NCBI RefSeq assembly: GCF_000002425.4 | Contig: NC_037270.1 | Coordinates: forward strand, 2,889,680 to 2,953,679 | DNA: 64,000 bases | From: Physcomitrium patens | Taxonomy: Eukaryota; Streptophyta; Bryopsida; Funariales; Funariaceae | Reading direction: 5' to 3' | Shown: piece by piece, positions 1 through 10,005 of the stretch | How the letters are laid out: the number at the start of each line of letters is the position of its first letter | Position numbering within the stretch: position 1 is the first letter of the stretch | Made by a program: the position numbers and the translations under genes | The notes under the pieces: model-generated | Seen by the model: only the letters and a program-made list of their open reading frames with translations | Told to the model about the DNA's origin: nothing | Databases searched by the model: none

Positions 1-1069
1 ATATAAATATTTAAAAAATATTGAAAATAAAAAATTCAAAGAAATAATAAAAAAATCCTAAAGAAATATTAAAAACAAAATATTAAGTAAATTCTAAATA
101 AATCTTTAGTAATTTCTAATTAAGTCTTAATCAAATCCTAATCAAATCCTAAATAAATCTTAGCCAAAAATTAAATAAATCTTAAAAAAAACCTAAAGAA
201 TTTTTAAAAAATCTTATATAAATCCTAATCAAATTCTAAAAAAATCCTAAAAAAAACCTATAAAAACTTAAATAAATCCTAATAAAATTCCTATGTTAAT
301 TTTAAAATTCTATTAATTATTAATAAAACTATAAATTTTTATTTTTAAAAAATTTACATTTCAAACTTCAAGTATATAATATCCATATAATATTTTAAAA
401 AAATTCAAATTTATCGATTGGAAGAAAGAACTTCTAATACTCTCAAGTATTGATTGTTATCTTTGTTTAACTTAATTATTGATTTTTTAATGGCAACTAT
501 TTTCTATTAAAAGTTCAATTTTTGCTAATCTATACTCTCACAAACTTTACTTCAATTGAACTAACAAATTTCTCAAGAATATAGAAAATTTTATTGATCC
601 TAAAATTAAAAAATCTGAGATCCTTAAATCAATGCTAAACAACATTTCTAAAGTCCGCTCTCTAACATTTCTCTCTAATTAGAATTTTTTTTTTAAAGAT
701 ATCATAGATGCATAGTTTTATACCTTGAAGTTTGATTTCAATCTAAGTTCACAATAAGTCTTCTTCGAATATTAATTCTTGATTTTATAAAGTAATGTTT
801 GCTACAAACTACTCTTAAATCTCTCTTAAAGATGTGTATATTATTAATTTTTCTTAATCTACTTTATTTTGCCTTATTTATAGCCATATAAAGTAAGTAG
901 AAGCTTTTTTTATAAAAAAATTAGTATTATTACTAAAATATTTTACTACCTCTATCTTTTATTTTATTTTTTTTGCCTCTATATTTTTTAATTAAGCTTA
1001 TTTATAATAGAACTTATATTTCATTTTTTATTATATAATTGTATTACAACACAATTGTAATAGTAAAAT
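1..1069. repeat. AT-rich interspersed repeat R, left copy
   Basis: No gene is visible. The first 350 bases are an irregular short-period array built on units like AAATCCTAATC and AAATCTTAAT. From about 430 to 1030 the sequence resembles 20940-21770: both have a run of short T-rich clauses, a TTGCCTTATTTATAGCC segment that could be a promoter TATA region, and a similar AT-rich end. The right-hand copy lies inside an LTR, so R is a mobile or transposed repeat. It could be an LTR or a non-autonomous element. I cannot classify it. Confidence 0.6.
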
Positions 1070-1570
1070 TGTCAAGGAAAAGAATTCAATAAATACAAAT
1101 AAATAAATTAATTTTTTTTTCAAAAAAAAAATGAAAAAATGGAAATAATCAAGATAATATATTAGTAAAGAAATTAGAATGAATATTGTTAAAAGATAAG
1201 AAAATTTGAGACAATTGAAATTAGACTGAAAAAAAAAAAATGATATTATATAAATAGTGATATTCTATAGGACCTCTGATACATCTAATTTGCAAGAGAT
1301 ATGTCTTAACTTAGAAGGCAAATTTCTTATATATGCACCATATTGTTAACTTATATAACAAGCTACCAATACATAGGATATATGACTAATTTATTGGCCA
1401 AATTTTTAACCTACCAATTGCCTATAGACATATATAAAGAAAAAAAAATTATTTATGAAGTTTTTAAGATGTTTTTCAAGAAATTATTATAAAATTAATT
1501 TACTTCTATATATTTCTACATATTTATATTATCTAGATAACTATTAAAATAAATATATATATTTAAGATA
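1070..1570 (-). mobile_element. Element A, 3' LTR (old Ty3/gypsy)
   Basis: This block aligns by eye along its length with the LTRs of B (1912-2455 and 8719-9264). Shared landmarks are the GGACCTCTGATAC segment, the GGCCAAATTTTTAACCTACCAAT segment, CTATAGACATATATAAAG, and the ATCTAGATAACTATTA end. It is much more diverged from B than B's LTRs are from each other, so A is the oldest element of the nest. The start (TGTCAAGG) and end (AGATA, where B has TGACA) are set by that alignment. I found no clean target duplication for A. Confidence 0.75.
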
Positions 1571-1906
1571 TTACTTCTTTTTTAAAAAATAAGTTCTATG
1601 AAAGGCAATAATTTCATATTGATAAAGTCTAAGATGTAATAAATTATAATTTTTACATACTCTAAACATTGTTTCCATTAAAGATAGTTGATAGGTCTTC
1701 TTAGCCATCAAAAATATCTTATTCTAAGGCAAAAATACCACTTTATTATTTGATCATTTTTGACACCTTTATAACTTTTTTCAAACAAAATATTTATTAC
1801 ACCATCAAGAGTCATTCCTATTTTCAATAATATCACCAAACATTGAACGTTTTTTCCAAAAATGTCATACCAAATGTATTATACCTTGTCACCTATTCAA
1901 AAAAGA
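1571..1906 (-). pseudogene. Element A internal 3' end with ORF3 remnant
   Basis: This is the internal DNA just inside A's 3' LTR, homologous to 2456-2800 in B. Read on the minus strand (about 1840 down to 1620) it gives a broken relative of the 115-residue third ORF of element C. VILLKIGMTLDG matches VIVFEVEPAYDG of C, WLRRPINYL matches WLQGPMNHL, and LEYV...ILDFINM matches LEFI...IFIFLRW. Stop codons replace residues just before WLRR and after NYL. A is then interrupted at 1912 by element B and resumes at 9265. Confidence 0.7.
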
Positions 1907-1911
1907 ATATG

Positions 1912-2455
1912 TGCCAAAGACACAAACTGAAAGAGGATACATAAACTCATAGAATCTGTGTCAAAAAAAAAATGACAAAATAGAAAAAAGTATGTATATT
2001 CAAGGAAGAACTAGAATGGCTATTGCCAAAGACTAGAAAACATAAGACTCTTGAAACTAGATTAAAAGCAAAAAAAGAGTTGATAAGAGTGAAGAAGGCC
2101 TCACTCTTGCCTTTATATATTCTATTTAACTAAGAACTATGTGGCGACATGCTATAGGACCTCTAATATGCGTCCAACTTGCAAGACACATATCTAATTT
2201 ATAACGCAAGTTTCCTAGGTGTGCACCAAATGTCCAACTTGTACTACAAGTAGTCAACATGTTGACACGTGGCCTCCTTGTTGGCCAAGTTTTCAACCTA
2301 CCAATCACCTATAGACATATATAAAGACAAAGCAGCATCTATAAAGCTTCTAAGAAGCTTTCTACAAGATATTATTATATTTATCTACTTTGATTTATTT
2401 CTAACTATTCTTATTATCTAGATAATTATTAGGATAAATATATATGTTTGTGACA
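1912..2455 (-). repeat. Element B 3' LTR
   Basis: This is the direct repeat of 8719-9264 (TGCCAAAGAC...TTTGTGACA against TGTTAAGGAC...TCTGTGATA). On the minus strand the next bases inward are an AGAAAGGGGAGTAA polypurine tract at about 2456-2471. On the minus strand the TATATATA box lies next to an inverted repeat (AAGAGTGA, 2085-2092, with TCACTCTT, 2101-2108) that recurs in the other family LTRs. Confidence 0.85.
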
Positions 2456-2489
2456 TTACTCCCCTTTCTATGAACAATTTCCACAAGGA

Positions 2490-2760
2490 GCGGTGATTAC
2501 ATGTTGATGAAGTCCAATATGCGTTGAACTATATTTGTCATGTACTTTGATCTTTATTCCCTTTGAAGGTAAATGATAGGTTTCTTCAATCATTGATAAT
2601 GTTTCATACCAGTGCGAGAAGACCATCCTGATATTTGATCATTATTGAGGACTTTATAACTTCTTTCAAACAAAACATTAGTAATACTATCAAGAGTGGT
2701 TCTTACTTCCAAAAGTATCACTGAACACCAAGAATTCCTTCCAAGGTCGTGGTACCAAAC
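2490..2760 (-). pseudogene. Element B ORF3 remnant
   Basis: Reading the minus strand from about 2750 down to 2490 gives a relative of the C third ORF with two stops. SVILLEVRTTLDS matches SLVIVFEVEPAYDG of C, VLFERSYK matches GVFGGQFH, GWSSRTGMKHYQ matches AWSEVEGVGHYR, and MTNIVQRILDFINM ends within one or two residues of the C stop. A stop sits where C has the W of WLQGP. The segment lies between the integrase/chromodomain end and the 3' LTR, the same place as in C. Confidence 0.72.
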
Positions 2761-3152
2761 GTACTATATCTTACCATCTATTCAAGGAAGAAAATATCAT
2801 TTTTGAGGATTTTTATCTCGATTTTGCCATCTCAAAGGTTGAAATAGTTGCAATGTCTCGTTTGATAGCTCAGCAAATGATAATTCTTGAATTGAATTTG
2901 CTAGTTTTTGATTATCTATCTTTTAAGTACTAAAAAATCCAAAGAAATAATGATACAAGATAGAATGAAATCTCTATTGGACTTGCTTTGCTTTATAGCA
3001 AAGATTTTTTTGACTCTTCATCTTAGTTTCGATGGATATTATTGATGAAAAGCTTTAATTTTGGCTAATGCATTTGCAAGATTCTTGGATGGCTCCCATG
3101 TGTATTCATCAATGTCATATCTACACCAATATACTAGATATTCTAAACTATT

Positions 3153-4170
3153 TTAGTGTCGCCTTGAATCTAAGACTTCTTCCACCTCAAATTTTTCATT
3201 ATTGTCCACTTCTACAAGAGGTGGTGGAATTTGTTTTCTTCCTAGTATATCCATTGTCTTATATGGCTTAAGTAAAGACACATAGAATACAAAATGGATT
3301 TTTATAGACTTTGGTAGGTGTAATCGATAAGCAATTGGATTGATTTTTTCACAAATAAAAAATGGTTCAAGCCTATGATAATCCACATTGTCATAAAGAC
3401 GAATAATTTTAATATTATGACAAAATAACCATATCTTATCTTCTACATAGAATTCAGGTTGTTTCTTGTAATATACATCTATGTTGGTTTCTTGCCGTTC
3501 TTGAGCTTCTTTTAATTGTGCCTTCATTGTTGCAAGTAGCTCTGACAATCCATTTGCAACAGCTTTGGTTGCAGGATTATCAACTTTTGAACAATCAAAA
3601 GTGTCAAATCATGAATGATAACCGTAATTGGCAAGGAAAGGTGTTTATTGAATAGAAGAATGTATTGAATTATTATAAGCAAACTCTGCCAATGGAAAAA
3701 GAGTTGTCCAATCATCTTATTGATAGTTGATGGTATACCTCAAATACTGCTCTAAAACTTGATTTACTTATTTTCTTTGTTTATGAATTTGAAGGTGGAA
3801 AGTGAAAGATACTTTTATATCCACCTTCAATATCTTGAAAAGAATTCTCTAAAATCTCAATAAAAATTATGTTCTTTTATCTGATATAATATCCTTTGAT
3901 AATCTATGATAGCAATAGATATTGTCAAAAAAGAGTTTAGTTGTTCCTTCACTTGTAATAGATTTTGTACATGATACAAAATGTGCCATCTTACTGTAAG
4001 GAAATTGTGATAAGCTTCAAGAGTATGTAATTGTGCTTCTCCTTTTAGAACATGTAAGCGTCCTTCAAAATAAAGTAGGTTCTTCTTAAAGTCAAACTTA
4101 GAAGTATCTTGAGACTTAGAAGAATTTTTTTTAATATCATAAACAAGAAGGTTTGAGGACATACTTGCTT
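3153..4170 (-). pseudogene. Element B integrase and chromodomain remnant
   Basis: Broken minus-strand reading frames match the integrase half of element C pol. 3857-4162 carries LLYFEGRLHVLKG and LEAYHNF, equivalent to the start of the zinc-binding domain. The DDE core lies in 3560-3900 with several frame breaks. 3153-3548 carries the C-terminal region (WLFCHNIK, YRLEPFFI, KIHFVFYVSLLKPY) and ends in EVEEVLDSRRH, the start of a chromodomain. The remainder of the chromodomain lies in other frames down to about 3060. It cannot make an active integrase. Confidence 0.8.
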
Positions 4171-4385
4171 GGATCTACTTGAGAAATATCAAATCAACAG
4201 TTAATGTTGATTTCATTGCTCGGAGATGAAATTATTTTGGCTTCAATATAATTATCTTTTGTTAGTCAAAAGTTGCTTTTCCTTCTTTGAATATAAGATA
4301 AGAACATCTAGAAAGAGCATTAGATAAATCTTGTTGTTTTTTTGGCTAATAAGTCATTAAACTTGAATTTTGACAAAAACATGTT

Positions 4386-4760
4386 CTAACAAGCCTCATG
4401 ATAATTTAAAATACGTGCTAATATGAAATACTCGAGGTTCTTATGATCCATATATACAATGACTGGACTTGTAGTGCCTTCTAAATAATGATGCCATTCT
4501 TGAAAAGAATCCATGATTACAAGAAATTCCTTGTCATAGATTTTATAATTAATCTTAACTACTGAAAATCTTCTTGAATGAAAAGCTACTAGATGAAGTG
4601 TGTTATCTCCTCCTATTTGTGATAAGATTGTATCTAAGGCAAAATTAGATTCATCTATCTCTATAAAAAATACTTTGAAAAAGTCAACGTAATGTAAGAT
4701 TGATATAGAAGTAAAAGCTTTCTTCAAAGCTTCAAATGATGTTTCTGCTTCTTTACTCAA
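4386..4760 (-). pseudogene. Element B RNase H remnant
   Basis: An open minus-strand stretch of 124 codons aligns with the RNase H part of C pol. FIEIDESNFALDTILSQIG corresponds to FYLETDASDFALGAVLSQMG, YDKEFLVIMDSFQEWHHYLEG to HDKELLAIVDAFQEWRHFLEG, and VYMDHKNLEYF to VYTDHKNLEYF. The D, E and D positions of the active site are all kept, but the frame is closed on both sides, so this is a relic. Confidence 0.82.
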
Positions 4761-4789
4761 CTTGAGCTTATCTTTATATGTTAAGCATG

Positions 4790-5640
4790 TAAATAGTCCT
4801 CTAACTTGAGAAAAGTTCTTGATGAAGATCCAACATTAATTAACAAACTCCAAAAAGCATTGTACATCTCTTATTGTTTTTGAAATCTTCTAGTTCATCA
4901 TTATGTAAACTTTTTTAGGATCCATCATTAGACCATTCTTTGAAATGATGTATCCTAAGAAGTCAACTTGAATAGTATAGAATACATACTTTTTTATATT
5001 GGTGTACAATGCCACATCTCTAAGTTTTTTTAATACATGATAAATATGAACTTTATATTCTTTTGCATTCTTAGAAGAGATTAAAATATCATCTAAGTAA
5101 CACACAATAAAATAATTTAGAAACTCACAAAAAACATCATTCCTAAGATGTTGAAAAGTAACTCGTATATTTGTGAGTCCAAAAGGTATGACATTATATT
5201 CAAAGTATCTATACCTTATTTGAAACCTAGTCTTCTATTCATCTCCTTCTTCAATGCAAACCAAATTGTATGCTCTTCATAGATCTATTTTGTATAGATC
5301 TTAGCTTAATTTAATTAATCAAGAAGTCCAGATATCAAAGGTAGAGGATATCTATTATTCATGGTAATCTTATTGAATCTTTGATAATCCATATACATTT
5401 GCAATGATCTATCACTTTTCTTCACAAATAAGATAGGAGCTCTTGCAAGCCATTTCAAATGGCGTATGAAATTCTTGGCCAAGTTTTCATCAATGTATTT
5501 CTTGAATTTAACCAACTCATTTTGTGATAAACTATAAATTGGACCAAATGACAGTTGAGTTCTTTCTTTAAGATCAATTGAGCAATCATATGAATGATGT
5601 CTCAAGAAAATATTTATATTCTTCTTTTTAATAACATCTT
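4790..5640 (-). pseudogene. Element B reverse transcriptase remnant
   Basis: Two open minus-strand pieces cover the RT. 5315-5605 has the N-terminal part: FGPIYSLSQNEL, IDENLAKNFIRH, APILFVKKSDRSLQMYMDY and NRYPLPLISGLLD. 4890-5105 has the catalytic YLDDILISS and KKYVFY...VDFLGYIISKNGL. B still shows YLDD where C has YLND, so YLDD is evidently the ancestral state in this lineage. Frameshifts and stops separate the pieces. Confidence 0.83.
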
Positions 5641-5689
5641 AAAAATCTTGATATTAACTTAGAATTTTACTTGAAATTTTTTTTTACCA

Positions 5690-6240
5690 TTTAAAATGGC
5701 TGTGGCATAAATAATAAAAGACAATCTTTCTTATGCAACATGCAAAAAAGCTTTTGCACTTACAAGTATAAGTTTGGCTACACTAGAATCGCTATCTATT
5801 GGATTAGAAAAATTCTTAATGATATTTGAAAAAAAATTAAGTTCATAAGAAATCCAATCTTTCACAAGATTATACTTTTCGAGCCATGATAAATCTAAAA
5901 TGATTGGATTAAAGGGAGATCTAATTATATCAAAAATTACTCGACTATTATGACCATTTATTACTTCATCTATAGGAAGTGTTTCATGAGTAATATCTTC
6001 AGAAGATAATGGATAACCGTCTATGACTTCTATGTGAATGGGTTTAATTTTTTATACTAACTATATATTATGACTTTTTAACAACTTCTTCATCTAAAAA
6101 ATAAGCTGAGGCTACTGAATCTATTAATGCAGAGGCTTTGTGATTATTAGATTCTAAATGCACATCTATTATAAAATAAGAAGAGGATTTTGAAGAAAAT
6201 ATAAGACTTTTATTAGGAATTGTACAAGATTCCAGCTGCA
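5690..6240 (-). pseudogene. Element B protease remnant
   Basis: Minus-strand frames near 6070-6140 read ALIDSVASAYFLDEE, matching LALLDSGASTYFLDEE of element C. The catalytic Asp is present but the Gly of D-S/T-G is changed to Val. Further minus-strand matches to the C protease region (VIDGYPLSSEDITHETLPIDEV-like clauses) continue toward 5880. Frame breaks are frequent. Confidence 0.7.
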
Positions 6241-6299
6241 TAGTCCCTATTATAGTTGGACAAATTCATTTTTCAACATATTTTCATCTTTGATAGCAA

Positions 6300-7492
6300 T
6301 TATGAGTATAAAGTTTCACTCCTCAATCCAAGTTACAAGATGGTCTCAATTATGAGTTTCTTGTAATTGGTGGTGTGAAGTGAAGTAAGCAAATAATAAG
6401 AACAAAAGAAGAACAATCACAAAGCAATTGAAATAAATGACATGAAGCAATTACAACATCCAAAACTAAGTCGTAGTCTATTTGCTATGTTTTTATCTAA
6501 TAAAAGTAAAAGTAAAAAAATATAAAGTATATTTTTAGATATTTTCTTTTCTTTTCTTTTCAATGATGAAAAAAACATGTAAATCCGAATTAATATGAGT
6601 AAGTTATGAAGTTTTAAAGATATGAAGTAAATAATTGAAAAGTGAAGAGAAAATATTTTACCTCAAAGGTAACTTGCTTATAGATCAAGGATTCGAGCCT
6701 CACTAAGGCTCACATGTAGTATATAAGGGTTTTTTAGAGAGGCTTTAAAGCCTTAGTCTTATCCTCGTAACTACCTTGAAGGTGCTATAGCTCATATGAG
6801 ACTTGTGCATTCCCCTTCCTATAAGGACTACACTAGCTGCTGGTCCTCCTATTTTTTACTAGAAGGACCAATATTTTTGCAATTTTGACCTCACCATGGT
6901 ATTAAAAAATATCCAATTAGCCCAAAAACCTTGCATAGCCTTCAAATCTTGCTCCATTTCTTCATATAGGCTCCCAAAGAGGTAAAACTCATTTTTACCA
7001 AGATCTTAAAAATTGTCCTAAAAATTCCTAAAAAATTCTAAATAAATTCTGAAAATTTCTATAATATTCTATAATACTAATATCTATATAAGGCTATATT
7101 TTTCTACCTTAATAATTTTTTATAATAATAAAAATCAATTTAAATACACTATAATTTTTTTTTATACCAATAACTAAAATGACATGAGGTTCTTTCTCAT
7201 GCTTCTTCTAACTATTAACATTTCTAGTTTTTATAAGTAGTACATATAGATGGAAGACTAGTATAAATATTGGTCTTAATAAATAATTTTTATTATTCAA
7301 CAATGAATAAAAATACTAAATTAACATAGATAATTACCTCCAAGCCTTACTAAGACTCCATTTCTACCACTAACATTCTAATTTTCTATTTTTCTAAGGA
7401 TTTCTACACTACTTACTATATATTATAATTTAAAGCATTCTAAATGCATATTTTTATCCTAAAATAATAAGTAAGTTAATTTGATGACTTAC
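6300..7492. mobile_element. 1.2-kb insertion in element B, probable solo LTR
   Basis: B's gag zinc-knuckle region (about 7500-7600) and its gag end (about 6240-6299) are contiguous in C and D but are separated here by 1.19 kb of unrelated AT-rich DNA. The insertion is flanked by AGCAA at 6295-6299 and 7493-7497, a plausible 5-bp target duplication. It has no coding frame. A GTATATAAGGG box near 6720 and a GC-richer stretch at 6740-6900 look like an LTR promoter. The terminal bases are not a clean TG...CA, so the solo-LTR reading is an inference. Confidence 0.5.
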
Positions 7493-7499
7493 AGCAAAA

Positions 7500-8450
7500 C
7501 TCATCATTTTATAATTGCGTCGTTTCTTTGCACAATATTGAGTAGTATGCTTAGCTTCTCCATAATATAAACATAGTTCTCCTTGGCAATGACGAGTCTT
7601 TTCTTATTTGGTAAGAAGTTTAAAACATACTGTATCAATTTATATGTCTTCTACTTCTAAATCTTTAGATTGAAAAATTGTTGGTATCGTCATTGAATTG
7701 AAATAATGTTGAGGTTTCCTTGTACAATTCTCAGATCAAAATTTAAAAGCCAATTATCACATTTCATAGCAAAGTCAATTGCTTGACTCAATGTTTGAGG
7801 ATCAGATAAATTGAGCATTAATTTCTTTATTTCATATTGTAATCCATAGAGAAATTGGCTAATGAGTGTTATATCATCCCACTTGATATTTATTCCTAAC
7901 TATCAAAATTGTGAAACATATAATGTCACTAATTGATTGTCTTCTCATAAGATATAAATCTTGTTGGTTGCAACACAGATTGCATCATGTTCTTCATACA
8001 AAGATCAAAACTCAACTAAGAATGCTTTCAAATTATATTCTGTTGGATCACATCATTCAAGAAATGATGAAAATAATGATAAAGTAGAACCAAAAAATAG
8101 TGTTTCAATAAACCTAACTTATAATCCTTAAGTTGGATAACTTTGAGGTTGTAGTTCAATCATCAATTGTATGAGATTGATGAATCTTCAAAACTTAGAT
8201 CTTATACCATCAAACTTCTCAAGCAATCCAATTTTTGGTTCTTTGAAACTTGAACAATGTTCCATTATAGGAGTAGTAATATAGCTTGGTATAGATATTG
8301 AAGTAACTGCAATCATCTCTATATCTTCATTGCTTGATAATCTTGTTGCTTCTTATGGTAGTAAACCGAGTTGATGCATTGCAAGCATTAACTCTCTTAT
8401 TTGCTCCTACATTTGAGCCATTGCACTCTTCACTTCAGCAAGCTCTGCCA
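7500..8450 (-). pseudogene. Element B gag remnant
   Basis: Minus-strand frames contain a decayed nucleocapsid knuckle near 7540-7610 (CLYYGEAKHTTQYCAKK-like, where C has CLYCREEGHKVGNCPKK). Gag matrix/capsid clauses follow toward 8450, including the QAIDFAMKCDN-like stretch near 7770. Stops are frequent. The ancestral start would lie near 8450, where an AT microsatellite begins. Confidence 0.65.
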
Positions 8451-8457
8451 TGCTATT

Positions 8458-8458
<1 letters not shown>

Positions 8459-8527
<69 letters not shown>

Positions 8528-8548
8528 CAGAATATAATATTCAAGAAT

Positions 8549-8582
<34 letters not shown>
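8459..8582. repeat. (AT)n microsatellite followed by poly(A) tract
   Basis: About 65 bases of uninterrupted AT dinucleotide (8459-8523) are followed after 25 bases by a run of more than 30 A (8550-8582). It falls at the gag/leader boundary of element B. Such tracts are prone to length error in assembly, so the exact lengths are uncertain. Confidence 0.95.
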
Positions 8583-8585
<3 letters not shown>

Positions 8586-8686
8586 AGAAACAATATCAGT
8601 TTAAAAGAGGATAATCCGTAACTTGTAATATACTTATATCATATCTAGAAAAAAGAGTAATCCACTCTTAATCAAAAAAGGACAAA

Positions 8687-8698
8687 GCTTTGATATTA
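8687..8698 (-). other. Element B primer-binding site, degraded
   Basis: The minus strand reads TAATATCAAAGC, a decayed form of the TGGTATCAGAGC initiator-methionine tRNA site seen intact in element C. It lies about 20 bases inside the 5' LTR (8719-9264). A similar decayed site is found in A (about 19508-19520) and, on the plus strand, in D (about 23612-23622). Confidence 0.6.
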
Positions 8699-8718
8699 TA
8701 TGTACACTACTGTCAATT

Positions 8719-9264
8719 TGTTAAGGACACAAACTGAAAGAAGATATATAAATTCACGGAATCTGTGTCAAAAAAAAAAAATGATAAAATAGAAGAAAGT
8801 ATGTATATTCTAGGAAGAATTATCATGGCTATTACCAAAGGCTAAAAAATATAAGACTTTTGAAACTAGATTAAAAGCGAGAAAGGAGTTGACAAGAGTG
8901 AAGAAGGCCTCACTCTTGCCTTTATATATATTACTTAACTAAGAACTATGTGGCGACATGCTATAGGACCTCTAATATGCGTCCAACTTATAGCACACAT
9001 ATCTAATTTGTAAGGCAAGTTTCTTAGGTGTGCACCATATGTCCAATTTATACTACAAGTGGTCAACATATCAACAAGTGGCCTCCTTGTTGGCCAAGTT
9101 TTCAACCTACCAACCACCTATAGATATATATAAAAGCAAAGTAGTATCTATGAAGCTTCTAGGAAACTTTTCACAAGATATTATTATATTTATCTACTTT
9201 GACTTACTTCTACCTAATCTTATTTTTTAGATAATTATTAAGATGAATATGTATGTCTGTGATA
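8719..9264 (-). repeat. Element B 5' LTR
   Basis: 546-bp partner of 1912-2455. On the minus strand it has a TATATATA promoter box followed at once by an inverted repeat (CAAGAGTGA, 8893-8901, with TCACTCTTG, 8910-8918). The outer end TCTGTGATA abuts the target duplication ATATG at 9265-9269. Confidence 0.85.
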
Positions 9265-9504
9265 ATATGTCGATTTCATCTTCATTATGTTGTTTTAAAG
9301 GCTGTGATAATTATATTTTCTTATCTAATAAATTAACAAATGATGGCTCTTGAATTGAATTTACTAATTTTAGATTTTTATTTTATCAACATCACAAAAT
9401 ACAAAAAATTCACAATAAAAAATAGAAGATAAAATACAATCTTTACTAAACATATTTTCTTTTATAGCAAAGCTTTACTTAACTGATTATCTTGATTTTG
9501 ATGG
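9265..9504 (-). pseudogene. Element A internal sequence between insertions B and C
   Basis: This 240-bp island matches 2801-3045 of element B (for example TCTTGAATTGAATTTACTAA and TTTATAGCAAAG), that is, the region just 3' of the chromodomain. It continues A from 1906 and is continued in turn at 15666, proving that B and C both inserted into A. No ORF survives. Confidence 0.75.
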
Positions 9505-9628
9505 ATGTTTGTCACGGATACAAAATACAGACAAGAAAACTAGACAAGAAGTTCAAGAAGAACTGGATTAATCAAATGAGTACAAGAACAACACCAGAAA
9601 GGTGAGCTAGAACTCCAAGAGATGTGTT

Positions 9629-9658
9629 GTCGAGACTGAAGAACCCTTCAGCCTCGAC
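9629..9658 (-). other. Inverted repeat beside the LTR TATA box
   Basis: On the minus strand GTCGAGGCTGAAG pairs with CTTCAGTCTCGAC around a 4-base GGTT loop. All 13 positions pair if one G-U is allowed; on the other strand that position is an A-C mismatch. The twin copy is at 15355-15384. Equivalent stems with different sequence lie at the same place in the LTRs of A, B, D and the solo LTR at 55054-55593. Confidence 0.8.
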
Positions 9659-9660
9659 TC

Positions 9661-9669
9661 CTATATATA
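9661..9669 (-). promoter_or_regulatory. LTR TATA box of element C (3' LTR copy)
   Basis: The minus strand reads GTATATATAG. It lies about 70 bases downstream of the nearest GAA/TTC box and directly upstream of a 13-bp inverted repeat. The same arrangement is repeated in the 5' LTR at about 15386-15395. Confidence 0.8.
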
Positions 9670-9740
9670 CTACTGAATAGGAAGCTTCTCGAGCTACTTC
9701 CGCTAACTAGGACGCTTCTCCAACAACTTCTACTAATTAG

Positions 9741-9941
9741 GAAACTTCTCGAGCAACTTCCTAGAATCTATCAGAATATTCAAGAACCTTCTAAGAATAT
9801 TCTAGAACCTTCTAAGAATATTCTAGAACCTTCTAAGAGAATCTTTAGGGAATATTCTAAGAATCTTCTAGAAACTTCTAAAGGAATCTTTAGAGAATCT
9901 TTAGAGAATATTCTAGAAGAATATTCGAAGAATCTTCCAAT
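9741..9941 (-). promoter_or_regulatory. Heat-shock-element array in the C 3' LTR
   Basis: Alternating GAA and TTC triplets with 2-base spacers form the nGAAnnTTCn pattern bound by heat shock factors. Three consecutive 21-bp modules each hold four boxes in phase (GAAnnTTCnnGAAnnTTC) at 9774-9791, 9795-9812 and 9816-9833. Further boxes lie at 9741-9753, 9851-9875 and 9906-9937. The whole array is in U3, upstream of the TATA box in the direction of transcription. Heat response is an inference from the motif. Confidence 0.75.
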
Positions 9942-9955
9942 GTATGTCCATGACA

Positions 9956-9971
9956 TCACCTCCTCTTCTAG
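9956..9971 (-). other. Element C polypurine tract
   Basis: The minus strand reads AGAAGAGGAGGTGA directly against the 3' LTR start (TGTCATGG). This is the expected position and composition for the plus-strand primer of reverse transcription. Confidence 0.88.
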
Positions 9972-10005
9972 CTTCGAGGTCTCCGAGAAGTAATGTTGTT
10001 ATCAG

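Larger units (their letters stand above)
1912..9264 (-). mobile_element. Element B, degenerate Ty3/gypsy chromovirus
   Basis: B is a complete-length but decayed LTR retrotransposon inserted in element A. It is bounded by LTRs at 1912-2455 and 8719-9264 and flanked by the 5-bp target duplication ATATG at 1907-1911 and 9265-9269. The A sequence on both sides joins up when B is removed, which confirms the insertion. Order on the minus strand: 5' LTR, degraded primer site, gag, protease, RT, RNase H, integrase with chromodomain, ORF3, polypurine tract, 3' LTR. Every ORF is broken. A 1.2-kb insertion separates gag from protease. Confidence 0.88.
9510..9955 (-). repeat. Element C 3' LTR
   Basis: 446-bp LTR with ends TGTCA...TGACA (plus-strand reading). 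Reading the minus strand: U3 with a GAA/TTC array (9941 down to 9741), TATA box (about 9669-9661), an inverted repeat (9658-9629), then R/U5. It carries three 21-bp heat-shock-like modules where the 5' LTR has two. The outer end reads GTATCCGTGACA on the minus strand. Confidence 0.95.

Noticed and set aside
1..300. AAATCCTAATC array as a CRISPR or telomere array
   Set aside because: Units and spacing are irregular, there are no spacers of constant length, and the genome is eukaryotic.
8401..8604. 67-codon plus-strand frame with alternating Tyr and Ile and a Lys run
   Set aside because: It is a translation of the AT microsatellite and poly(A) tract.
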